A stretch of 64,000 bases of DNA from Paractinoplanes polyasparticus. Its GTDB lineage: Bacteria; Actinomycetota; Actinomycetes; Mycobacteriales; Micromonosporaceae. The first letter of the stretch is position 1; every line of letters begins with the position of its first letter. Of this stretch, positions 42,612 to 51,028 are shown one piece after another. Under the pieces are notes generated by a model. It had not been told where the DNA came from. It made no database searches and saw only the letters and a program-made list of their open reading frames with translations. The stretch lies in NCBI RefSeq assembly GCF_019710575.1, contig NZ_JAHWFK010000007.1:310001-374000 (forward strand), given 5' to 3'. Position numbers and translations under genes: made by a program.

Positions 42612-42670
42612 TCGAACACGTTCAACTATTGCTGGCTCAGCGTAAGCCCGGTACTTGAACATGTTCAAGT
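42612..42670 (-). promoter_or_regulatory. Two TetR-type palindromes upstream of the operon
   Basis: A perfect 18-base palindrome ACTTGAACATGTTCAAGT (42653-42670) and a second site TCGAACACGTTCAA (42612-42625, read on plus), one mismatch from the same 14-base core. The first is 55 bases and the second 14 bases upstream of the first gene, overlapping where promoter and ribosome site should be. The TNNAACNNGTTNNA pattern is like KstR-type TetR operators. Confidence 0.65.
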
Positions 42671-42678
42671 GATGTGAC

Positions 42679-42712
42679 GAGGAAGCCACCGCGACAACGC
42701 GGTGGCTTCCTC
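42679..42712 (-). terminator. Strong hairpin terminator of the GH3 gene
   Basis: A perfect 15-base-pair stem (42679-42693 with 42698-42712; GAGGAAGCCACCGCG and its complement) and a four-base loop. It begins inside the stop codon region of the minus-strand GH3 gene and isolates it from the TetR operon. Confidence 0.75.
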
Positions 42713-44148
42713 TACGCGTGGGCGAGGCCGAGGGCTTCGGCGGCGGCGCGACCGTTGGCCCGGCTGGCGCCGTGTGTGGTCACGAACGCCCGTACCCGCG
42801 CCGGCCGCCACGAAGACGGCCATCCCATCTCGACCACTCCGACCGCGTGCGCCGCGGCCAGCTGCTCGACCAGCGCCCGCGTCTCCGGCTTGCGGTGCGT
42901 GTGCCGGCCGACGATGACGATGGGCCGGGTCCCCGCGCGGGCGGTCAGATCTGAAGCCGAAGCGTCGGCGGCGACGATCTCGACCTGCTCGGTTCCGTTC
43001 AGGTGCGGCGCCAGGCCCCACGGCACGCGGCCCTCGGCGATCGAGTAGCCCGAGACGAGTTGCACCACCAGCGGTGACGCCAGCTCGTCCAATGAGCCCT
43101 CGATCCGGACGGCCCGGCGGGCGGCGGCCAATCCCAGGTCGTCGTCGTAGCTCAGCAGTGTGCGGTGCTTCGCCGTCCACGAGGCCAGTTCGGCCGTACG
43201 GGAGACCGCCTCCTCCAGCCGGGCGGCGGGGACGCCGGTGACGATGGCGCCCGCAACCGCCTCGACCAGCGCGGCGTCGACCTTCGCGCCGATGCAGAGC
43301 AGGTCGGCCCCGGCCGTCAGGGCCCGGACGGCAGCCTGCGGAATCCCGCCGGCCGAGGCTGCGGCGCCGGCCATCTCCAGCGCGTCGGTGATGATCGCGC
43401 CGCGGAAGCCCAGCTCGTCGCGCAGCAGGCCCTGGAGCGCGGCGCGGCTGAAGGCCGCCGGGTCGTCGCCGGTCAGGGCAGGCACGCGGATGTGGGCCGA
43501 CATGACGGCCCGGGCCGAGGCGGTCACCGCGGCGAACGGCGGCAGGTCGCGTTCGCGCAGCACCTCGAGCGGCACGTCCACCGTGGGCAGCGAGAGGTGG
43601 GAGTCGGAGACGGTCGCGCCGTGCCCGGGGAAGTGCTTGGCGCACGCGGCCACGCCGGTCGACTGCAGGCCCTCGACGGCGGCGCGGGCGTGCCGGGCCA
43701 CCAGCAGGGGGTCGGCGCCGAACGACCGTGTGCCGATGATCGGGTTGTCGTCGGCCGTGTTGACGTCGACCGTCGGGGCGAGGTCGAGGTTGATCCCGGC
43801 CGCGACGAGGTCGGCGCCGATCGCCGCGTACACCGCGCGGGTGAGGTTCTCGTCGTCCACCGCGCCGAGGGCGGCGTTCCCCGGGTACGGGCTGCCCGTG
43901 CGATGGGCGAGCCGGGTGACGTCCCCGCCCTCCTCGTCGATGGCGATCAGGGCGTCGTCGCGCCCCTCGCGCAGCCGGGCGGTGAGGCGGGCCACCTGCG
44001 CCGGGTCGGTCACGTTGGTGCCGAACAGCGTGTGACCGGCCAGGCCTTCGGCCAGCAGGGTCACCGCCCACTCGGGGGCGGTGTCGCCGGGGAACGCGGC
44101 CAGCAGGGTGCCGAGCGCGAGCCGGCGGAGTCCGGGGTCGATCGCCAT
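42712..44148 (-). CDS. Glycoside hydrolase family 3 N-acetylglucosaminidase-like protein
   Basis: 478 codons from the ATG at 44148 with GGAAGGA upstream. The GH3 barrel holds IAIDEEGGDVTRLA, the NagZ-type His-Asp loop CAKHFPGHGATVSDSHLSLP, and the nucleophile region IITDALEMAGAAAS. The C-terminal 130 residues form a second alpha/beta domain (GTEQVEIVAADASASDL, VIVGRHTHRKPETRALVEQLA). It lacks a signal peptide, so it should act in the cytoplasm on GlcNAc-containing muropeptides or chitin products. It is divergent from a ROK-family repressor, an arrangement typical of amino-sugar control. Confidence 0.88.
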   Translation of the reverse strand: MAIDPGLRRLALGTLLAAFPGDTAPEWAVTLLAEGLAGHTLFGTNVTDPAQVARLTARLREGRDDALIAIDEEGGDVTRLAHRTGSPYPGNAALGAVDDENLTRAVYAAIGADLVAAGINLDLAPTVDVNTADDNPIIGTRSFGADPLLVARHARAAVEGLQSTGVAACAKHFPGHGATVSDSHLSLPTVDVPLEVLRERDLPPFAAVTASARAVMSAHIRVPALTGDDPAAFSRAALQGLLRDELGFRGAIITDALEMAGAAASAGGIPQAAVRALTAGADLLCIGAKVDAALVEAVAGAIVTGVPAARLEEAVSRTAELASWTAKHRTLLSYDDDLGLAAARRAVRIEGSLDELASPLVVQLVSGYSIAEGRVPWGLAPHLNGTEQVEIVAADASASDLTARAGTRPIVIVGRHTHRKPETRALVEQLAAAHAVGVVEMGWPSSWRPARVRAFVTTHGASRANGRAAAEALGLAHA

Positions 44149-44242
44149 GGTGTCCTTCCGATGACGTAAGTCTGGTCTGCACACCCTGCGAGCTGCCATG
44201 ATCGCTCGGTGCCGGTCGCCGTGACGGGCGCCGCCAAACTAA

Positions 44243-44270
44243 TAGGAAACAATCCTAAATTTATCCTAGG
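44243..44270. promoter_or_regulatory. AT-rich inverted repeats, likely ROK operator
   Basis: TAGGA-AACAA-TCCTA (44243-44257) is a perfect inverted repeat, and ATCCTAGG continues the theme at 44263-44270. The stretch is strikingly AT-rich in this chromosome and lies between the divergent GH3 and ROK genes, just before the ROK start. It also could hold the promoters. Binding by the ROK protein is inferred. Confidence 0.55.
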
Positions 44271-44280
44271 GGATCCTGCC

Positions 44281-45471
44281 ATGGCCTCCACCCGCCTTCC
44301 GGGCACACCCCGGCTGCTGCGCGCGCTCAACGACCGCGCGGCGCTGGAACTGCTGCTCAACCGCGGTCCGCTGACCCGGGCCCAGCTCGGCGAGATGACC
44401 GGGCTGAGCAAGGTCACCGCGTCCCAGCTGGTGGAGCGGCTGGAGCAGCGGGGTCTGGTGCGCCGGGTGGGCGAGCAGGCGGGCGGTCGCGGTCCCAATG
44501 CCCAGTTGTACGCGGTGACGCCGGGCAGCGCTCACGTGATCGGCGTCGACGTCGGCCCCGATCGGGTGGTCGCGGCCTGTGCCGACATCACCGGTTCCAT
44601 CATCGGTCGCGTCGAGCAGTCCACGAAAGACACCGACGACCCGGTCGGCGTGGTGCACAACGCCGTGGTCCAGGCGGCCACCGACGCCGGCACGGACATG
44701 AGCTCGGTCCGCCGGGTCGTGCTCGGCACCCCCGGCCTGGTCGACCCCGAGAGCGGCGAGATCTCGTTCGCCTGGGACCTGCCCCGCTGGCACCGCGGCC
44801 TGCTCGACGACCTGCGCCGCGATCTGCACACCCCGGTGGTCTTCGGCAACGACGTCAACCTGGCCGCCGTGGCCGAGTCGAGCACCGGCGCCGCCGCCGG
44901 GGTGAAGGACTTCGCGCTGATCTGGATCGGCCGCGGCGTCGGTCTGGCCAGTGTCATCGACGGCCGCCTGCACCAGGGCCACACCGGCGCGGCCGGCGAG
45001 ATCGGCTACCTGCCCGTGGCCGGGGCTGAGGTGCCGCGGCACCTGGCGCGCAAGGCGAGCAAGGGTGGTGTGCGGGGCGCCTTCCAGAGCATCGCGGGCG
45101 CCGACGCGGTCAAGGCGATCGGCAAGAAGTACGGCTTCCGCGGCATCGAGGGAGCCGATGTCGTGCGGGACGCCGTCGCTGCGGGCCCGGCCGGCGAGCC
45201 GGTGCTCGACGAGTTGGCCGCCCGGCTGGCCCTCGGCGTGGCCGCCACCTGTGTGGTGCTCGACCCGCCGCTCGTTGTGCTGGCCGGCGAGGTGTCCCAG
45301 GCCGGCGGTCCGGCGTTGGCGGCCCGGGTCGAGAACGAGGTCGCCACGATCACGCTGGTCAATCCCAAGGTGGTGATCACCGGGGTCGAGGCCGAGCCGG
45401 TGCTGCACGGCGCGTTGCACACCGCGCTGGACGCGGTACGCGATGAGGTGTTCGGGTCGACCACCGGCTGA
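44281..45471 (+). CDS. ROK family transcriptional regulator
   Basis: 396 codons from the ATG at 44281 with AGGGGA upstream. The N-terminal winged helix (LTRAQLGEMTGLSKVTASQLVERLEQRGLV) is followed by the sugar-kinase-like ROK domain: ATP-type motif VIGVDVGPDRVV, catalytic-type Asp in VVFGNDVNLAAVAE, and GAAGEIGYLPV. The usual zinc-binding cysteine cluster after that motif is absent; the region reads VAGAEVPRHLARKASKGG. It probably binds an amino sugar or phosphosugar and represses the divergent GH3 gene. Confidence 0.9.
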   Translation: MASTRLPGTPRLLRALNDRAALELLLNRGPLTRAQLGEMTGLSKVTASQLVERLEQRGLVRRVGEQAGGRGPNAQLYAVTPGSAHVIGVDVGPDRVVAACADITGSIIGRVEQSTKDTDDPVGVVHNAVVQAATDAGTDMSSVRRVVLGTPGLVDPESGEISFAWDLPRWHRGLLDDLRRDLHTPVVFGNDVNLAAVAESSTGAAAGVKDFALIWIGRGVGLASVIDGRLHQGHTGAAGEIGYLPVAGAEVPRHLARKASKGGVRGAFQSIAGADAVKAIGKKYGFRGIEGADVVRDAVAAGPAGEPVLDELAARLALGVAATCVVLDPPLVVLAGEVSQAGGPALAARVENEVATITLVNPKVVITGVEAEPVLHGALHTALDAVRDEVFGSTTG

Positions 45472-45503
45472 GATCACGCAGGGCTGCGTGGTTGGATGGA
45501 CGC

Positions 45504-46316
45504 GTGCCACAGCCTGCCGTGACTCAGCCCGACGAAGACACCGTGATCGCCTTTGACAAGGTCAGCGTGATCCGGAGCGGAAGCCATCTGGTCCGCAACC
45601 TGTCCTGGCAGGTCGAGCTGGACGAACGCTGGGTGGTGCTGGGCCCCAACGGCGCCGGCAAGACCACCCTGCTCAACCTGGCCGCGGGCCGGCTGCACCC
45701 GTCGCGCGGCACGGCCTGGGTGCTCGGCGAGCGCCTCGGCCGCACCGACATCAACGAGCTGCGCACCCGCATCGGGCTGGCTACCGGCCAGTTCGCCGAG
45801 CGGGTGCCGGCGGGCGAGCGCGTGCTCGACGTCGTGGTCACCGCCGCGTGGTCGGTGGTGGGCCGCTGGCGCGAGTCGTACGACCCGCTCGACGAGTCCC
45901 GCGCGCGGCAGCTGCTCGACCAGCTCGGCATGGGTCCGCTGGCCGAACGCGACTTCACCACGCTGAGCGAGGGCGAGCGCAAGCGCACGCTGATCGCCCG
46001 GGCGCTGATGACCGACCCCGAGCTGATGCTGCTCGACGAGCCCGGCGCCGGGCTCGACCTGGGCGGCCGGGAGGATCTGATCGCCCGGCTCACCGAGCTG
46101 GCCCTCGACCCCGACTCGCCGGCCATGGTGCTGGTCACCCACCACGTCGAGGAGATCCCGCCCGGCTTCACCCACGGCCTGCTGCTGCGCGAGGGCACGA
46201 TCGTCGCGGCCGGCCTGCTGGGTGAGGTCATGACGGCCGAGAACCTGAGTAAGACGTTCGGCCTGCCGCTGGTCGTCGACCGATTCGGCGATCGCTACGC
46301 GGCCCGGGCGGCCTGA
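45504..46316 (+). CDS. ABC transporter ATP-binding protein (single subunit)
   Basis: 270 codons from the GTG at 45504. Walker A GPNGAGKTTLL, signature LSEGERKRTL, Walker B ELMLLDEPGAGLD, switch His in LVTHHVEEI. The overall plan, with a tail of FGLPLVVDRFGDRYAARA, resembles the YlmA/ModF-like stand-alone ATPases often found beside housekeeping genes. No permease is adjacent; the next gene, a ribokinase, begins four bases after its stop. Its cargo or role is unknown. Confidence 0.87.
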   Translation: MPQPAVTQPDEDTVIAFDKVSVIRSGSHLVRNLSWQVELDERWVVLGPNGAGKTTLLNLAAGRLHPSRGTAWVLGERLGRTDINELRTRIGLATGQFAERVPAGERVLDVVVTAAWSVVGRWRESYDPLDESRARQLLDQLGMGPLAERDFTTLSEGERKRTLIARALMTDPELMLLDEPGAGLDLGGREDLIARLTELALDPDSPAMVLVTHHVEEIPPGFTHGLLLREGTIVAAGLLGEVMTAENLSKTFGLPLVVDRFGDRYAARAA

Positions 46317-46319
46317 GCC

Positions 46320-47213
46320 GTGGCGCCGCGCATCGTGGTCGCCGGCAGCGCCAACATGGACCTGGTCGGCCTGGCGCCGCGCCTGCCCCGTCCGGGTGAG
46401 ACCGTGCTCGGCGACGAGTTCGTGATGATGGCCGGCGGCAAGGGCGCCAACCAGGCGATCGCCGCGGCCCGGGCCGGCGGTCACACCGTCTTCCTGGGGG
46501 CGATCGGCTCAGACGCGTTCGGGGTCAACCTGAACGCCCGGCTCAACGGGGCCGGCGTCGACATGCAGCACGTCCGCACCAGCTACGGTCCGTCCGGCGT
46601 GGCGGTCATCATGGTCGACCGCGACGGCGAGAACTCGATCCTCGTCGCGCCGGGCGCCAACAACACGTTCGTCGGGCTGACCGAGGCCGAACAGGCCGCG
46701 ATCGCCGCCGGTGACGTGCTGCTCTGCCAGCAGGAGATCCCGGTCGAGACGGTGGTGGCGGCGGCCCGCGCGGCCCGCTCCGGCGGCACCCGCATGATCC
46801 TCAACGCGGCGCCCGCCCGCGAGCTGCCCGACGAGCTGCTGGCCGACATCGACCTGCTGGTGGTCAACGAGGTCGAGGCGCTCATGGTGGCCGGCGGTGA
46901 TTCGATCGACGTGCCCAAGCTGCTCTCGATGGTGCCGCGGGTCGTGCTCACGCTGGGCGGCAGCGGTTCGCGCTACGCCGATCGCGAGGGTCGCGACGAG
47001 ACGGTGCCCGCCTTCGGAGTCGAAGTCACCGACACCACCGCAGCCGGCGACGCGTTCACCGGGGCGCTCGCCGTGGCCTGGGGTGAGGGCCGTGACCTGG
47101 TCGAGGCGGTGCGCTGGGCCAATGCGGCCGGGGCGGCCTGCGTACGCCGGGTCGGCGCGTCCAACGCGCTGCCGACCCGCGACGAGATCGACGAGGTCTA
47201 CCGGACCGGTTAG
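46320..47213 (+). CDS. rbsK: Ribokinase (PfkB family carbohydrate kinase)
   Basis: 297 codons from GTG. PfkB signatures are complete: N-terminal [26 protein letters not shown], substrate loop [18 protein letters not shown], and the C-terminal [13 protein letters not shown] anion hole with the catalytic Asp. The ribokinase clade is recognised from the GGKGANQA motif and the ending [12 protein letters not shown]. It phosphorylates D-ribose to ribose-5-phosphate in the cytoplasm. It follows the ABC ATPase by four bases and overlaps the convergent chemoreceptor gene by four bases. Confidence 0.92.
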   Translation: MAPRIVVAGSANMDLVGLAPRLPRPGETVLGDEFVMMAGGKGANQAIAAARAGGHTVFLGAIGSDAFGVNLNARLNGAGVDMQHVRTSYGPSGVAVIMVDRDGENSILVAPGANNTFVGLTEAEQAAIAAGDVLLCQQEIPVETVVAAARAARSGGTRMILNAAPARELPDELLADIDLLVVNEVEALMVAGGDSIDVPKLLSMVPRVVLTLGGSGSRYADREGRDETVPAFGVEVTDTTAAGDAFTGALAVAWGEGRDLVEAVRWANAAGAACVRRVGASNALPTRDEIDEVYRTG

Positions 47214-48097
47214 CTCTGGCGGGCCGTGCTGACGAACCGGTTGACCTCGGACCGCAGCACCTCGGCGAGCTGGGAGAGCCCGGTCATGCCGTGCGCGCTG
47301 CCACCGTCGACGGCGGCCGCGATGCCGTTCACCAGCCCGCTCATCTCCCGGATGCTGTTGGTGACCGTCTCGAGCACGGCCACCGCGTCCGCGGCCACCT
47401 CCTGCACCGTGTTGACCTGCCCCATGATCTCGTCGCTGGACGAGCTGGTCTCCGCGGCCAGGGTCTTCACCTCGCCCGCGACCACGCTGAAGCCGCGCCC
47501 GGCGTCGCCCGCCCGGGCCGCCTCGATGGTCGCGTTCAGCGCGAGCAGCCGGGTCTGCTTGGCCACCTGGTTGATCAGGTCCACCGCCGTCCGGATCTGG
47601 TCGGACGCGGTCCGCAGCGACGTCACCGTGGCCAGACCGCGCTCGGCCTCGGTGACCGCCTCACGGGCGAAGTCGGCCAGGCTGTTGGTGGACGCGCCCA
47701 TCTCGGTGGCCGCCGTGGCGACCTGCTCCGAGACGGTCAGCACGGCCGACTCCAGCTCGTCGGCCAGCGCGACCCGGGCCTGGGCCGCCTCGGCGACCCG
47801 GGCCGCGGTCTGGCTCATGGCCACGATCGACGCCGAGATCTGCTCGGCCGCCGACCGGAACGCGCCGGACAGGCCGCGGGTCAGGATGCGCCGGTGGAAC
47901 CGTCCCTCGGCGGCAGCGGCCGAGGCGGCGCCGGCCTCGCGCACGAAGGCGTCGCTCATGTCGAGCAGGCTGTTGAGCGCGGTGCGGGCGGCGATCGCCT
48001 CGTCGGTGTCGCCGATCGCGGGCAGGCGGGCCTCGAGGTCGCCGGCGGTGGCCCGGCGGCAGACCTCGGCGATGGTGGCCAGGACGGCGTCGGTCAT
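47210..48097 (-). CDS. Soluble methyl-accepting chemotaxis protein
   Basis: 295 codons, with no membrane helices. Residues 1-70 resemble a HAMP-like helical unit ([33 protein letters not shown]). The rest is the long signalling hairpin with the conserved tip [40 protein letters not shown], which contacts CheA/CheW. Its start overlaps the stop of the PAS gene by one base, so the two are translated together; the PAS protein probably provides the sensor. That makes it half of a split aerotaxis receptor. It implies a motile stage. Confidence 0.93.
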   Translation of the reverse strand: MTDAVLATIAEVCRRATAGDLEARLPAIGDTDEAIAARTALNSLLDMSDAFVREAGAASAAAAEGRFHRRILTRGLSGAFRSAAEQISASIVAMSQTAARVAEAAQARVALADELESAVLTVSEQVATAATEMGASTNSLADFAREAVTEAERGLATVTSLRTASDQIRTAVDLINQVAKQTRLLALNATIEAARAGDAGRGFSVVAGEVKTLAAETSSSSDEIMGQVNTVQEVAADAVAVLETVTNSIREMSGLVNGIAAAVDGGSAHGMTGLSQLAEVLRSEVNRFVSTARQS

Positions 48098-48633
48098 CAG
48101 CGCGTCCCGCTGGTGAGGGCCCAGATGAACTCGTCATACGTGCGGCCCCCGAGTTCGGCCTGGAGCGCCTGCCAACCGGCCTCGACCGCGGCGGGCTTGG
48201 AGGTGTGCTGCTGTTCGGCCGAGCGGATGCGGTCGTACAGCCGGCGGACCTCGGCCACCACGGACGGTTCGGGCAACCGCCGGTTGGAGTGGTAACCGAC
48301 CAGCCTGCCGTCGGCCGAGAACGACGGCGTGACGTGCGCGTACACCCAGTAGTGGGCGCCGTCGGCAGCCATGTTCACCACGTAGGCGAAGATCTCCTCC
48401 CGCCGCCCCAGCGTGTCCCAGAGCAGCTTGAAGACGGCGCGGGGCATGTCGGGGTGCCGGATGATGTTGTGCGGCTGCCCGATCGCCTCCTGTTCGGTGA
48501 GCGCCGAGGTGCGCAGGAAGACCTCATTCGCGTACGTGAGGATGCCGCGCGGGTCCGTCTTGGTGACGATGATCTCGTCGGCGCCGAAGGTGCGCTCGAC
48601 CCCGGTGGGGCCCTGGGTGATGGTCGTTCTCAT
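48097..48633 (-). CDS. PAS-domain protein, Aer-like sensor
   Basis: 178 codons from the ATG at 48633. A single PAS domain of the aerotaxis-receptor type: [55 protein letters not shown], followed by the [12 protein letters not shown] strand. Aer-type PAS domains bind FAD and sense redox state. The C-terminus is helical ([16 protein letters not shown]) with no HAMP or transmembrane segment. Translational coupling to the soluble chemoreceptor downstream suggests a two-protein redox receptor. Confidence 0.92.
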   Translation of the reverse strand: MRTTITQGPTGVERTFGADEIIVTKTDPRGILTYANEVFLRTSALTEQEAIGQPHNIIRHPDMPRAVFKLLWDTLGRREEIFAYVVNMAADGAHYWVYAHVTPSFSADGRLVGYHSNRRLPEPSVVAEVRRLYDRIRSAEQQHTSKPAAVEAGWQALQAELGGRTYDEFIWALTSGTR

Positions 48634-48694
48634 GATGTTTCGATACTCACCGAAATTTGACCGGTCCGGCGGTGGTTCCGGGAAGTCCGGCGGG

Positions 48695-49048
48695 TCAGCG
48701 GGCCACGCGACGGGCCCAGAGCACGAGCGGCACCTGGAACGGCAGCCGTCCGTAGGCGATCGCGCGCCGCACCGGTGAGGCGTCGCGCGAGTCCACTGCC
48801 ATCTGGACGTTCGCCGGGAAGACGCCGACGAAGAGCCCGGCCGCGGCCAGAGCGCCGGCGCGGCGGGTGCGGGGGTGCGCGATGGCGGCGGCACACGCCA
48901 GCTCGGCTGCGCCGCTCAGATAGGTCCAGGTGCGGCGCCGGCCGGGCAGCGAGCGCGGCACGATCGAGTCGAACGGGCGGGGCACGGCGAAATGCAGCAC
49001 CCCCATGGTGGCGAGCATTCCGGCCAGGGCGGCGGCGTCCTTCTTCAT
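48695..49048 (-). CDS. DoxX-like membrane protein
   Basis: 117 codons with four hydrophobic helices (AALAGMLATMGVLHFAVP, WTYLSGAAELACAAAIAH, GALAAAGLFVGVFPANVQMA, FQVPLVLWARRVAR). The FAVPRPFDSIVPR and LSGAAELACA segments are those of the DoxX/MauE-like small membrane proteins, which occur in redox and organic-solvent stress settings. It lies 62 bases upstream of the PAS gene and 10 bases downstream of the DUF6232 gene on the same strand. Confidence 0.85.
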   Translation of the reverse strand: MKKDAAALAGMLATMGVLHFAVPRPFDSIVPRSLPGRRRTWTYLSGAAELACAAAIAHPRTRRAGALAAAGLFVGVFPANVQMAVDSRDASPVRRAIAYGRLPFQVPLVLWARRVAR

Positions 49049-49058
49049 CGGAACGACA

Positions 49059-49520
49059 TTACCGGCGGGTAGCCGGTTCCAGGGCGCGCTGCAGGGCTCG
49101 GTAGATGCGGCCGAACCGGGCCGCGTCGGGGGTGCTCAGCAGCAGCAGGTCGCCGGTGGGCGTACGGGCCCAGATCTCTCGCACCCGGCTGCCGCGGTCG
49201 TAGGACCGGTCGACCCGCTCGAGCAGCACGTCAGCCAGCGGCACAACGCCGAAGCCGATCAGCACGCCGCCGCCGATCAGGGCGATCGTGGTGCTGGTGG
49301 AGGCGTCGATGACCAGGGCGACCGCCACCGCGAGCAGCCCGACCACAAGGGGGGTGAGGATGGCGAAGCCGACCGCGCCCCGGCCGGCGATGGTGCCCCA
49401 TGAGCGCCGGCCGCGCGTGTGCCACACCTGAAGCAACTCGCTCAGGCGCAGCTCGCGGCCGTTGACGCGGACGCCGGCCGAGGTGACCCACACGTCCGGG
49501 TCGCGGTAGTACGTGGTCAC
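49059..49520 (-). CDS. DUF6232 family membrane protein
   Basis: 153 codons from the GTG at 49520. The N-terminal half starts with the family pattern TTYYRDPDVWVTSAGVRVNGREL and LSELLQVWHTRG. Two hydrophobic helices follow (GAVGFAILTPLVVGLLAVAVALVI, ALIGGGVLIGFGVVPLADVLLE), then a soluble end (RVREIWARTPTGDLLLLSTPDAARFGRIYRALQRALE). The family is uncharacterised and common in actinomycetes. It is divergent from the enoyl-CoA hydratase gene. Confidence 0.83.
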   Translation of the reverse strand: MTTYYRDPDVWVTSAGVRVNGRELRLSELLQVWHTRGRRSWGTIAGRGAVGFAILTPLVVGLLAVAVALVIDASTSTTIALIGGGVLIGFGVVPLADVLLERVDRSYDRGSRVREIWARTPTGDLLLLSTPDAARFGRIYRALQRALEPATRR

Positions 49521-49574
49521 ACCCTTCTTTTTACCCGTCGTAGGCTGACCTGAACCAACACTCAGGAGGCCTGC

Positions 49575-50348
49575 GTGGGCGAGTTCGTGACGCTCGAGAC
49601 AACCGACGGCATCGGCACGATCCGGCTGGATCGGCCGCCGATGAACGCGCTCAATACCCAGTTGCAGGAGGAGCTGCGGGCGGCCGCACATGCCGCCACC
49701 GAGGACGAGCAGGTCAAGGCCGTCATCGTGTACGGCGGCGAGAAGGTCTTCGCGGCCGGTGCCGACATCACCGAGTTCACCCAGGTCGGCTACCCCGAGA
49801 TGGCGGTTCGGGCGGCCGCGCTCTCCAGCGCGTTCGACGCCGTGGCCCGCATCCCCAAGCCGGTCGTCGCGGCGATCACGGGCTACGCCCTGGGTGGTGG
49901 CTGCGAACTCGCGCTGGCCTGCGACTGGCGGGTCGTGGCGGCCGACGCCAAGCTCGGGCAGCCCGAGATCAAGCTGGGCATCATCCCCGGCGCGGGCGGC
50001 ACCCAGCGGCTCGCCCGGCTGATCGGTCCGGCCCGGGCCAAGGATCTGATCTTCTCGGGCCGCATGGTCGACGCCGAGGAGGCGCTGCGCATCGGCCTGG
50101 CCGACCGGGTGGCGCCCGCGGCCGAGGTGTTCGAAACGGCGCGGGCGCTGGTCCGGCCGTACGTGACCGGTCCGTCCCTGGCCCTGCGGGCGGCCAAACT
50201 GGCCGTCGACGGCGGGCTGAACACCGATCTGGCGTCCGGCCTCGCGCTCGAGTCGCAGCTGTTCGCCGGTCTGTTCGCCACCGCCGACCGGATCGAGGGC
50301 ACCACGGCGTTTGTGGAGAAGCGTAAGCCCACATTTACGGGGCGTTAG
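49575..50348 (+). CDS. Enoyl-CoA hydratase/isomerase family protein
   Basis: 257 codons from a GTG with AGGAGG eight bases upstream. The crotonase fold is complete: [14 protein letters not shown], the oxyanion-hole loop [21 protein letters not shown], and the second catalytic Glu in [20 protein letters not shown]. It hydrates 2-enoyl-CoA to 3-hydroxyacyl-CoA; both active-site glutamates seem present, which supports hydratase activity. It could feed the 3-hydroxybutyryl-CoA dehydrogenase at 1239. It is transcribed alone or with the following proline-rich gene. Confidence 0.94.
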   Translation: MGEFVTLETTDGIGTIRLDRPPMNALNTQLQEELRAAAHAATEDEQVKAVIVYGGEKVFAAGADITEFTQVGYPEMAVRAAALSSAFDAVARIPKPVVAAITGYALGGGCELALACDWRVVAADAKLGQPEIKLGIIPGAGGTQRLARLIGPARAKDLIFSGRMVDAEEALRIGLADRVAPAAEVFETARALVRPYVTGPSLALRAAKLAVDGGLNTDLASGLALESQLFAGLFATADRIEGTTAFVEKRKPTFTGR

Positions 50349-50387
50349 CCCTCGACCACATCGATCGCTTGCCATAAAGTCCGACGG

Positions 50388-51002
50388 GTGGAACCGGTTC
50401 CGGTCACGCGCACAGTGCGGCGCACTGTGCGCATGGCCGTGGCGCTGGTGGTCGGCCAGGCGTTGTTGTGCGCGCTGATCGGCTGGCTGACCCTCGGCCG
50501 ATCACACTCCGCGCCGTCCGGGCCGCCCGGCTCGGTGGTCGACCAGATGGCGGCGCCTCCGCCGGTCGATCGGGCGCCACCCTCAGCGCGGGCGGTGATC
50601 GCCCCGACCACCCAGGCCCGCCAGCCCGCCCCCGTCACCACCACGACCACGCGGTCCGCTCCGCGTAAGGCTGCTTCGTCGGCCGCTCCCGAACGCCCCG
50701 CCACCACACCGCCCGCGACCCGTAAGCCGTCGCCGATCAGCATCGCGCCCGAGCCGCCGGAACTCGTGCCGCCCGAACCGCCCGCGACCACCGCGCCGTC
50801 CACCACCGCGCCGGCGGCCACTCCGTCGCCGACCGCGACCCGCACCACGCCGGCCCCCAGCATCTCGCCCGGCCGGGTGCAGCGGCCGGTCCGGGTGGGG
50901 GACGAATGCCGTCCCGCGGGTGCTTATGGGCGAACCGCCGACGGTGCGCTCGTGCGCTGCCTGCGGGAGTGGGGACACGGCCCGCGCTGGAAGATCGTGT
51001 AA
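50388..51002 (+). CDS. Single-pass membrane protein with Pro/Thr-rich stalk
   Basis: 204 codons from GTG. A basic N-terminus (TRTVRRTVRM) leads to one membrane helix (AVALVVGQALLCALIGWLTLG). Residues 45-165 are a proline, alanine and threonine stalk (TTPPATRKPSPISIAP; PEPPATTAPSTTAPAATPSP) expected outside the cell. A small C-terminal domain carries two cysteines that could pair (VGDECRPAGAYGRTADGALVRCLREWG). It lies 26 bases before the Hsp70 gene, whose product also has a proline-rich linker and membrane helix, so the two may work together. Function unknown. Confidence 0.78.
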   Translation: MEPVPVTRTVRRTVRMAVALVVGQALLCALIGWLTLGRSHSAPSGPPGSVVDQMAAPPPVDRAPPSARAVIAPTTQARQPAPVTTTTTRSAPRKAASSAAPERPATTPPATRKPSPISIAPEPPELVPPEPPATTAPSTTAPAATPSPTATRTTPAPSISPGRVQRPVRVGDECRPAGAYGRTADGALVRCLREWGHGPRWKIV

Positions 51003-51028
51003 CGACCACGACCCCCTAGACTCAGGGA

